This document shows, piece after piece, positions 57,925 through 64,000 of a DNA stretch of 64,000 nucleotides (position 1 is the first letter of the stretch; every line of letters starts with the position of its first letter). A model generated the notes under the pieces. That model was not told where the DNA came from, did not search any database, and saw nothing but the letters and a program-made list of their open reading frames with translations. The DNA is from a virus: positions 108,233 to 172,232 of IMG/VR virus record IMGVR_UViG_3300043446_003177; one strand, given 5' to 3'. The translations under genes and the position numbers were made by a program.

Positions 57925-58896
57925 ATGGATTTTGTTGATGTGAAATACATCAATTTGATTTCTATCAGACTTCAAAAGTTTAAAAAAGTAAAAGATAATC
58001 TTTATAATTTTAGATGTCCTATTTGTGGAGATTCTGAAAGAAGCAAAAATAAAGCAAGAGGATATCTTTATCGAGTTAAGAATAATACAAATTTCAAATG
58101 CCATAATTGCGGCGTAAATATATCCTTTAATAACTTTTTAAAGAAAGTAGATAGCGAAGTATATAAGCAATATACATTTGAAAAATTTAAAGAAGGTAAC
58201 ACTGGAAAAAACTTTGTAGTAGAAGAACCAAAATTTAATTTTGAATCTCCTAAGTTTAAACAAAAATTAGATCTACCTAAAGCATCGTCAAATTCTGACG
58301 CAAAAAAATATCTTGAAAGTAGAAAATTAAACCCAGATAACTATTATTACACCGAAAAATTTAAGGAGTGGACAAATTCTTTCAAATTGATATTTGATGA
58401 TACAAGTAAAGATGAACCAAGAATAATTATTCCTTTGTTCTATCAAAATAGACTTGTTGGTTATCAGGGAAGATCTTTACTTCACCATTCTAAAATTAAA
58501 TATATAACGATCATGTTGGAGGACCAAGCTCCAAAAATTTATGGAATTGATAATCTTAAAAAAGAGGAGACGATTTATGTTACCGAAGGCCCATTTGACT
58601 CAACTTTCATTCCAAACGCGATTGCTCTTTGTGGAGCTGACGGTGATCTTAGTAAGTGGGGCATTAGCAATCCTGTGTGGATCTATGATAACGAACCACG
58701 TAATTCAGAAATCGTCTCCAGATATGCCTCTACCATCGCTAGAGGAGAAAAAATCGTCATCTGGCCAAATAGTATAAAAGAAAAAGACATTAATGAAATG
58801 ATATTGTCTGGACTTGAAGTTCAGTCCGTGATAGAATCAAATACTTATTCTGGATTAGAAGCAAAACTTAAATTCACCACTTGGAAGAAAATATGA
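57925..58896 (+). CDS. gp61: DNA primase gp61
   Basis: This 323-residue primase makes RNA primers with helicase gp41. An N-terminal zinc site (CPICGDS near residue 31 and CHNC near 58) is followed by a TOPRIM-like core: RIIIPLFYQNRLVGYQGR near 172, YVTEGPFDSTF near 217 and WIYDNEPRN near 253. T4 gp61 is 342 residues. A consensus promoter precedes it and nrdA starts within its last codons. Confidence 0.95.
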   Translation: MDFVDVKYINLISIRLQKFKKVKDNLYNFRCPICGDSERSKNKARGYLYRVKNNTNFKCHNCGVNISFNNFLKKVDSEVYKQYTFEKFKEGNTGKNFVVEEPKFNFESPKFKQKLDLPKASSNSDAKKYLESRKLNPDNYYYTEKFKEWTNSFKLIFDDTSKDEPRIIIPLFYQNRLVGYQGRSLLHHSKIKYITIMLEDQAPKIYGIDNLKKEETIYVTEGPFDSTFIPNAIALCGADGDLSKWGISNPVWIYDNEPRNSEIVSRYASTIARGEKIVIWPNSIKEKDINEMILSGLEVQSVIESNTYSGLEAKLKFTTWKKI

Positions 58897-61190
58897 GCAA
58901 CGGTACAAAAGTAAAAAAAAGAGATGGAAGAATTGAGTCTCTAGATTTGAATAAAATGCACTTGATGGTTGATGAAGCATGTAAAGGACTTGCTGGAGTC
59001 TCTGCAAGTCAAGTTGAAATGACTTCTGGAATCCAATTTTATGATGGTATTACTACCGCAGAAATTCAGGAAATTCTGATTCGTTCTGCTTCTGATCTAA
59101 TTGATTTGGATCATCCCAACTATCAGTTTGTTGCTGCCCGTCTTCTTTTATTTGCTGTTCGTAAGCAACTTTATGGAAAGATGAAGGAACTCCCTGCTCT
59201 CGACCAACACATTTATCAATGTGTTAATGCAGAGGTATATGATGCTGAGATTTATAGTAAATATTCAAAAGAAGAAATTGAGAAAGCTGATAGTTACATT
59301 GATCATGACCGTGACTATTTGTTCACTTATGCAGGTCTACGTCAAGTCGTTGATAAATACCTCGTGCAGGATAGAAGCACTGGAGGTGTTTATGAAACAC
59401 CACAGTTTATGTACATGATGATTGCTCTGACTATCTTTGCAGAATATCCTAAAGATACAAGAATGTCATATGTTCGGAGGTACTATGACGCAATCTCCAA
59501 ACACAAAATCAACATTCCAACTCCCATCATGGCGGGAGTGCGGACGCCACTGCGACAATTTGCTAGTTGTGTTCTTGTTGATGTTGATGACACCCTCGAT
59601 AGCATCGGTAGTAGCGATTTGGCTATTATGCGCTATGTTGCTCAAAGGGCGGGCATCGGTATCAACGCAGGCAGAATCCGTGGTATCAACAGCAAAATCA
59701 GAGGCGGAGAAGTTGCTCATACTGGGGTTGTCCCATTCCTCAAGAAGTTTGAAGCAACTGTCCGATGCTGTACACAGAATGGCATCAGAGGTGGAAGCGC
59801 AACGGTCCACTTCCCAATTTGGCACCAAGAAATAGAAGATATTTTGGTTCTTAAGAATAACAAGGGAACGGAAGATAATCGCGTCCGCAAACTTGATTAT
59901 TCAATTCAGATTAGTAAGTTGTTCTATGAAAGATTTATTCAAGACGGTGAGATCACACTTTTCTCCCCACATGATGTACCTGGACTTTATGATTCTTTTG
60001 GACTCTCTAGTTTTGATGAGCTCTACTGTGCATATGAAAAGGATTCGTCCATTCCGAAGAAAACTGTTAAAGCGCAAGAACTCATTTTTAATCTACTCAA
60101 AGAACGCGCTGAAACGGGTCGTATCTATATCATGAATATAGATCATTGCAATTCTCACTCTTCATTTAAAGATAAAATTGAGATGAGCAATTTGTGTCAG
60201 GAAATTACTCTCCCCACTTATCCCATTCAGCATATTGATGATGAAAGTGGAGAAATTGCACTTTGCATTCTTTCCGCTATTAATGTTGGTAAAGTCAAAT
60301 CTGATGATGAACTTGAAGATCTTTGTGATCTTTCTGTCCGTGGTCTGGATGAGTTGATTGACTATCAGAAATACCCCGTAGCGGCGGCGGAAATCGCCAC
60401 TAAGGCACGTCGTTCGCTTGGTATAGGGTTTATTGGTCTTGCTCACTATTTGGCTAAATTGGGGTTCAAGTATGATTCTCAGGAAGCCTGGGATGCAGTC
60501 CATGGACTTTCTGAATCATTCCAATATTACCTTCTCAAGGCTTCTAACGAACTCGCTAAAGAAAAGGGACATTGTGGTAATTTTGGACGCACAAAATACG
60601 CAGATGGTATTCTGCCCATTGATACATACAAGAGTGATGTAGATGAAATTTCTTCTGTAGAATATCAGCATGATTGGGAAAGTCTTAGAGCATCCATCTT
60701 GGCTCACGGTCTCAGGCACTCAACACTGTCCGCACAAATGCCTTCAGAGAGCAGTTCCGTTGTGTCAAATGCAACCAACGGAATCGAACCACCTCGCGGA
60801 TACTTGTCCATTAAGAAGTCGAAGAAGGGTCCGCTCAAGCAGATTGTTCCTCAGTACCAAACTCTTAAGAACAATTATACGTTGCTTTGGGATATGCCTG
60901 GGAATACTGGTTATATTAATATTGTTGCAGTTATGCAGAAATTCTTCGATCAAGCAATTTCTGGAAACTGGTCCTATAATCCGGAACATTACCAAGATAA
61001 TGAAATTCCTATTAGTGTGATGGCCAATGATTTCTTGACTACATACAAGTACGGGTGGAAAACTTCTTACTACCAAAATACAAATGATATGAAAAATGAT
61101 GAGGTAGAAGAAGAAAAACCCAATCTTCAAGATTTGCTCAATGAGTTAAGTTCAGTAGAGGAGGGAGAGTGTGAATCCTGTGCAGTTTAA
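58893..61190 (+). CDS. nrdA: Ribonucleotide reductase large subunit NrdA
   Basis: I start at ATG 58893 (MSNGTKVKKRDG), which overlaps the gp61 stop. The 765-residue class Ia alpha subunit has an ATP-cone-like N terminus, the active-site cysteine in LRQFASCVLVD, SNLCQEITLP near residue 431 (N and E of the radical site) with the second redox cysteine in EIALCILSAINV, and MPSESSSVVSNATNG near 615. The C terminus has the mobile redox pair CESC. It supplies dNTPs for phage replication and partners nrdB. Confidence 0.97.
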   Translation: MSNGTKVKKRDGRIESLDLNKMHLMVDEACKGLAGVSASQVEMTSGIQFYDGITTAEIQEILIRSASDLIDLDHPNYQFVAARLLLFAVRKQLYGKMKELPALDQHIYQCVNAEVYDAEIYSKYSKEEIEKADSYIDHDRDYLFTYAGLRQVVDKYLVQDRSTGGVYETPQFMYMMIALTIFAEYPKDTRMSYVRRYYDAISKHKINIPTPIMAGVRTPLRQFASCVLVDVDDTLDSIGSSDLAIMRYVAQRAGIGINAGRIRGINSKIRGGEVAHTGVVPFLKKFEATVRCCTQNGIRGGSATVHFPIWHQEIEDILVLKNNKGTEDNRVRKLDYSIQISKLFYERFIQDGEITLFSPHDVPGLYDSFGLSSFDELYCAYEKDSSIPKKTVKAQELIFNLLKERAETGRIYIMNIDHCNSHSSFKDKIEMSNLCQEITLPTYPIQHIDDESGEIALCILSAINVGKVKSDDELEDLCDLSVRGLDELIDYQKYPVAAAEIATKARRSLGIGFIGLAHYLAKLGFKYDSQEAWDAVHGLSESFQYYLLKASNELAKEKGHCGNFGRTKYADGILPIDTYKSDVDEISSVEYQHDWESLRASILAHGLRHSTLSAQMPSESSSVVSNATNGIEPPRGYLSIKKSKKGPLKQIVPQYQTLKNNYTLLWDMPGNTGYINIVAVMQKFFDQAISGNWSYNPEHYQDNEIPISVMANDFLTTYKYGWKTSYYQNTNDMKNDEVEEEKPNLQDLLNELSSVEEGECESCAV

Positions 61191-61224
61191 AATTTCTTCC
61201 ACAGAAGAACATAAAATTAAAGGA

Positions 61225-62355
61225 ATGACGGTTTTTAATACCGAAAAAGTGGATACCAAAAAGCAACCTATGTTTTTTGGAAAACCTCTAGGAATACAAA
61301 GATACGATTCATACAAATATCCCATCTTTGAAAAACTAACTACTCAACAATTAGGATACTTCTGGAGACCCGAAGAGGTGTCTCTCCAGAAGGATCGTGG
61401 AGATTATCAAACTTTACGTCCTGAGCAGAAGCATATCTATACTTCCAATTTGAAGTATCAGATCATGCTTGATTCTGTTCAGGGTCGTGGTCCTGGTATG
61501 GCTTTTATTCCATACTGTTCCCTTCCTGAGTTGGAAGCATGTATGGAAGTGTGGGGATTTATGGAAATGATCCATTCCCGTTCATACACTTATATCATCA
61601 AGAACGTCTATTCAGACCCTTCTGAGGTGTTTGATACTATCATCAGTGACGAGCGGATTCTAGAGCGTTCTAGGAGCGTCACAGAGTCTTATGATGACTT
61701 TATTCGATCAGCCCAAAATTATGGAACATCCAATGAATGGATGTATCAACTTGAAGGAGTCACAAACGCAAAGGAAACCCTCAATGACGTTAAAAGAAAA
61801 CTCTATAGAGCAGTCGCAAACGTTAATATTCTTGAAGGTATTCGGTTCTACGTTAGTTTTGCTTGCTCTTTCGCCTTTGGTGAACTTAAGCTTATGGAAG
61901 GATCAGCTAAGATCATCTCTCTTATCGCAAGAGACGAAAATCAACACTTAGCAATCACTCAAAATATTCTTAATAAGTGGCGTGATGGTGATGATCCTGA
62001 AATGAAACAGATTGCTAAGGAAGAAGAAGAATGGGTTTATAAGATGTTTGATCGTGCTGTAAATGAAGAGAAGAAGTGGGCAGATTATTTGTTTAAAGAT
62101 GGAAGTATGATTGGACTTAATGATAAACTTCTTCAACAATATGTTGAGTGGATTGCAAACAGAAGACTTAAGGCAATTGGTCTCAAACCAGTTTATGATA
62201 TTGCCGCAAATAACAATCCACTTCCATGGACTCAGCACTGGATTTCTTCCAAAGGTCTTCAGGTTGCTCCACAGGAAACGGAGGTAGAATCATACGTTGT
62301 AGGTGGAATCAAACAAGATGTTACCAAAAATACTTTTTCAGGATTCAAATTATGA
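61225..62355 (+). CDS. nrdB: Ribonucleotide reductase small subunit NrdB
   Basis: This 376-residue beta subunit has the di-iron and tyrosyl-radical ligands: MLDSVQG (Asp), FMEMIHSRSYTYI (Glu, His and the radical Tyr), an internal EGIRFYVSF (Glu) and ARDENQHLAI (Glu, His). I start at ATG 61225 (MTVFNTEKVD), the usual cyanophage start; a GTG at 61171 within the end of nrdA would add 18 residues. The C-terminal tail binds NrdA. A small gene overlaps its end. Confidence 0.95.
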   Translation: MTVFNTEKVDTKKQPMFFGKPLGIQRYDSYKYPIFEKLTTQQLGYFWRPEEVSLQKDRGDYQTLRPEQKHIYTSNLKYQIMLDSVQGRGPGMAFIPYCSLPELEACMEVWGFMEMIHSRSYTYIIKNVYSDPSEVFDTIISDERILERSRSVTESYDDFIRSAQNYGTSNEWMYQLEGVTNAKETLNDVKRKLYRAVANVNILEGIRFYVSFACSFAFGELKLMEGSAKIISLIARDENQHLAITQNILNKWRDGDDPEMKQIAKEEEEWVYKMFDRAVNEEKKWADYLFKDGSMIGLNDKLLQQYVEWIANRRLKAIGLKPVYDIAANNNPLPWTQHWISSKGLQVAPQETEVESYVVGGIKQDVTKNTFSGFKL

Positions 62356-62479
62356 TGAATGGGTTGAACAGAATATCATAAACGCTTATAAAGAAGCGGC
62401 AGAATGTGATGAATATTTGTTTGGTGATTATGACTATGAAACTGAATGGTTAGGAAAAAATCACAATGACGTTGTATAG
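62318..62479 (+). CDS. Small acidic protein overlapping the nrdB end
   Basis: This 53-residue frame (MLPKILFQDSNYDEWVEQNI, then INAYKEAAECDEYLFGDYDY) overlaps nrdB by 38 bases in another frame and ends three bases before a terminator. It is acidic and helical. Overlap with nrdB and position before the terminator suggest a real downstream gene of the nrd operon. No function is known. Confidence 0.5.
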   Translation: MLPKILFQDSNYDEWVEQNIINAYKEAAECDEYLFGDYDYETEWLGKNHNDVV

Positions 62480-62481
62480 AT

Positions 62482-62506
62482 AAAGGAGGTAACCCCTCCT
62501 TTTTTT
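62482..62506 (+). terminator. Intrinsic terminator after the nrd operon
   Basis: AAAGGAGG/CCTCCTTT with a TAACC loop is followed by a T-run. The 5' arm also resembles a ribosome site for the next ATG. Confidence 0.85.
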
Positions 62507-62668
62507 ATGTCTAAAAATCAATTAACCAAAGATGAAATGAAAGTACGTGTTTTAAAATTAAAGCACGATCTGCATGTCGAGCATATTAGGCATGATATGG
62601 ATATGAAAGGCCTTGCCCATAAATATCTGAATCAAGTTCTTGATATATTAGATGAATATAGATATTGA
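62507..62668 (+). CDS. Small conserved protein
   Basis: This 53-residue protein (MSKNQLTKDEMKVRVLKLKH, then GLAHKYLNQVLDILDEYRY) is helical and resembles a short cyanophage protein I have seen, with the same MKxRxLxLKH and HKYLNxVLDILDEYRY pattern. It starts right after the terminator T-run. The AAAGGAGG of the terminator stem is 18 bases upstream, too far for a normal ribosome site. It overlaps the next gene by 17 bases. Confidence 0.62.
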   Translation: MSKNQLTKDEMKVRVLKLKHDLHVEHIRHDMDMKGLAHKYLNQVLDILDEYRY

Positions 62669-63095
62669 CTATGAAAACCCTTGGACCTATAATGGAAAGG
62701 TATTTGGTTCAGGTGATATTCAAGATTATTTTGGTTTTGTTTATCATATTCACTGCAATCAAACTGGTCGTGACTATATTGGTCGAAAGTATTTCTGGAG
62801 TTTCCGCACACCAAGAGGAAAATCTAGAAAAGTTAAGTCAGAGTCTGATTGGAAAAAATACTATGGATCATGTCCAGAACTCAAGGAAGACGTAGATAAG
62901 TATGGTAGGGAGAATTTTACGCGCACTATTTTATCATTACATAAAACAAAAGGCAAAACTAATTTTGAAGAAACAAGACAACTTTTCTTCAATAATGTCC
63001 TCACGGAAGCACTTGACGACGGAACCCCGAGGTACTACAATAGCAACATCCTCAACAGGTACTTCCGAAAAGATTATTATGGAAACACAGACTGA
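62652..63095 (+). CDS. GIY-YIG-like endonuclease
   Basis: This 147-residue protein has the reduced GIY-YIG pattern: FGFVYHIHCNQTGRDYIGRK near residues 27-46, SDWKKYYGSCPELKEDV near 66 and KYGRENFTRTILSLH near 84, the arrangement of phage Seg-like homing endonucleases and packaging-linked nucleases. The C terminus (LFFNNVLTEALDDGTPRYYN) is typical of the cyanophage form. It overlaps genes on both sides. It may act as a homing enzyme or a nicking enzyme; conservation of the catalytic residues cannot be confirmed here. Confidence 0.75.
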   Translation: MNIDIDYENPWTYNGKVFGSGDIQDYFGFVYHIHCNQTGRDYIGRKYFWSFRTPRGKSRKVKSESDWKKYYGSCPELKEDVDKYGRENFTRTILSLHKTKGKTNFEETRQLFFNNVLTEALDDGTPRYYNSNILNRYFRKDYYGNTD

Positions 63096-63276
63096 AGATA
63101 TTATCGGTCATGTTCGTGAATGGGCAATCGAAAAATTGCACCAAACAGCATCTTACAATAGAAAAAATGCTGAAGCTATTTCTCAAGAATTTTATGAATG
63201 GATTTATCTGGATGAATCTCAAGAACAATTAGAAGTTATGAGTTTGGAAAAAGTCGAAGATGATTATTTTGACTAG
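63079..63276 (+). CDS. Small acidic helical protein
   Basis: I start at ATG 63079 (METQTEDIIGHVREWAIEKL); the frame is open further upstream but inside the nuclease gene. The 65-residue product is acidic and helical (AEAISQEFYEWIYLDESQEQ). It overlaps the GIY-YIG gene by 17 bases, which supports translation coupling. No family or function is recognised. Confidence 0.58.
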   Translation: METQTEDIIGHVREWAIEKLHQTASYNRKNAEAISQEFYEWIYLDESQEQLEVMSLEKVEDDYFD

Positions 63277-63281
63277 GACTC

Positions 63282-63310
63282 TTTACTTTTTCTAAATAAT
63301 CACTTATAAT
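63282..63310 (+). promoter_or_regulatory. Candidate promoter with embedded CTAAATA
   Basis: TTTACT at 63282 and TATAAT at 63305 are separated by 17 bases, and a CTAAATA box lies at 63292. Initiation would occur at the start of the hairpin at 63316. The next gene is 129 bases downstream. Confidence 0.4.
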
Positions 63311-63315
63311 GTAAG

Positions 63316-63336
63316 AACCCACCTATGGTGGGTTTT
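63316..63336 (+). terminator. Intrinsic terminator
   Basis: AACCCACC/GGTGGGTT with a TAT loop and a short T-run closes the unit that ends at 63276. Confidence 0.8.
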
Positions 63337-63367
63337 CTGTTATGAGTCATTGAGGTGACAATTAGAG

Positions 63368-63416
63368 CCTAGGAGATTGCCCCTTGAGAAAGGGGAAGTG
63401 CGCTTTCTCTATTAGG
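63368..63416 (+). ncRNA. Candidate structured leader RNA before the lysozyme gene
   Basis: CCTAGGAGA (63368-63376) pairs with TCTCT and TAGG (63406-63416, with an AT bulge), and inside it CCCCTT/AAGGGG (63380-63395) closes a GAGA tetraloop. The two nested helices lie 23 bases before the next ATG. I recognise no known riboswitch or tRNA. Structure is predicted by eye. Confidence 0.4.
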
Positions 63417-63438
63417 ATGTAGAGTTCAATCGGAGTTA

Positions 63439-64000
63439 ATGCAAAATTTCTTTACAGTAGCCCTGCCTCTTGTGGCAACGGTTACAACCAATGTGGCAAC
63501 ACTGCCTTCAGTGTTTCCTCCTCCGCCCGTAAATGGTCCTCCATTTGCAATTATTCAGGAGGAGCCTACATCAAAGACAGCGACCAAAGAGGTTGCTCCC
63601 GAAAAACCTAAAGAGACAAGGTTAATTTGTAAAGGGTGTAATGAACATGAGAATGCTACCCTGGCATACTTCCAGGATCGTGGTATTAAAGACAAAAACG
63701 CCCTTGCTACCATCATGGGTAACATTAGACAAGAATCAACATTCGTGCCTAATATCTGTGAAGGTGGTAGTAGAACCTCATACTATAATTGTGGAAGAGG
63801 TTATGGTTTGATACAATTTACTTCTGCTTCTCGTTATTATGGACTGGGTGCTTTTGCTAAAAAAATAGGAGGCAATCCTTCTACTGCTGATACTCAACTT
63901 CGGTATATTACTACTGAACCACAATGGAAGAGTATTGAAAACAGAATGAGAGTTTCTGGAAAATCTATTGATAGGTATATGAATTATGCCTACGAATGGA
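63439..64000 (+). CDS. Lysozyme-domain protein with signal-like N terminus, truncated by window end
   Basis: The frame starts at ATG 63439 with GGAG upstream and runs off the window after 187 residues. The first 25 residues (MQNFFTVALPLVATVTTNVA) are hydrophobic and look like a signal peptide or signal anchor, followed by a proline-rich linker. From about residue 75 the sequence matches the phage tail lysozyme family: KNALATIMGNIRQESTF with the likely catalytic Glu, then RGYGLIQFTSASRYYG and GNPSTADTQLRYI. It probably cleaves peptidoglycan, either as an endolysin or as a virion-associated enzyme; a pair of cysteines (CKGC) precedes the domain. Confidence 0.78.
   Translation, partial: MQNFFTVALPLVATVTTNVATLPSVFPPPPVNGPPFAIIQEEPTSKTATKEVAPEKPKETRLICKGCNEHENATLAYFQDRGIKDKNALATIMGNIRQESTFVPNICEGGSRTSYYNCGRGYGLIQFTSASRYYGLGAFAKKIGGNPSTADTQLRYITTEPQWKSIENRMRVSGKSIDRYMNYAYEW

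Noticed and set aside
63361-63439. A tRNA in the leader before the lysozyme gene
   Set aside because: A GAGTTCAATC stretch recalls a T-loop, but no acceptor stem or 7-base anticodon loop can be formed; nested hairpins fit better.
1-64000. CRISPR arrays, insertion sequences, integrase or attachment sites, and photosystem genes (psbA, psbD)
   Set aside because: I saw no spaced direct repeats, transposase or integrase signatures, or photosystem proteins in the translated sequence.

Overview
The window is a piece of the genome of a T4-like myovirus, most probably a cyanophage of marine Synechococcus or Prochlorococcus (Kyanoviridae-type). It contains neck, tail, head and terminase genes in T4 order (13-14-15-16-17-18-19-20-67-21-22-23-3), the T4 recombination and replication core (uvsY, uvsW, 55, 47, 46, 45, 44, 62, regA, 43, uvsX, 41, 61, nrdA, nrdB), and genes typical of cyanophages (cobS, mazG, hsp20, a DUF3110 protein, a 2OG-Fe(II) oxygenase, a GIY-YIG-like protein). 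No photosystem gene lies in the window, so the host assignment is an inference. Every gene is on the + strand, the DNA is AT-rich, genes overlap or nearly touch, and no stretch over 300 bases lacks a gene.

Region by region. 1-11.4 kb: end of baseplate wedge gp8, a giant 2475-residue baseplate or fibre-associated protein, then neck and tail-completion proteins gp13, gp14 and gp15. 11.4-17.2 kb: small and large terminase subunits, separated by a cassette of four virion-type genes. 17.3-26.2 kb: sheath, tube, portal, core, protease, scaffold and major capsid protein. 26.2-33.8 kb: HNH endonuclease, gp3, then uvsY, uvsW, an Sm-like protein, late sigma factor gp55, gp47/gp46 and a nucleotide-sugar epimerase. 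33.9-39.9 kb: two basic virion-type genes under late promoters, interleaved with a metallopeptidase-VWA protein and a CobS/MoxR ATPase. 39.9-44.7 kb: DUF3310, sliding clamp, clamp loader with a DUF4338/DruA-like gene inside it, RegA and Hsp20. 44.9-51.8 kb: two more Sm-like proteins, DNA polymerase, UvsX, 2OG oxygenase, helicase, MazG and tRNA-Ala(UGC). 51.8-57.9 kb: a second virion/accessory block, including a nucleotidyltransferase with a capsid-targeting-like N terminus and a small protein that copies the gp23 N-arm motif. 57.9-64 kb: primase, ribonucleotide reductase, small genes, a GIY-YIG-like nuclease, a structured leader and the start of a lysozyme-domain protein.

Regulation is readable. 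T4-type late boxes (NATAAATA) precede many virion genes, and four CTAAATA boxes look like a variant. Strong intrinsic terminators separate blocks, and several are fused to sigma70-like promoters of replication or accessory genes. Late virion genes embedded in the early/middle region carry their own late box. In two places a late box is followed within 60-90 bases by a terminator with no credible gene between them, which suggests short late RNAs.

The observations most worth follow-up are the MKSF/MKTF capsid-targeting-like tags (one on an enzyme), the gp23 N-arm mimic, the three Sm-like paralogues, the MoxR-VWA-metallopeptidase pair, the DruA-like gene in the clamp-loader operon, and the candidate structured or short RNAs.
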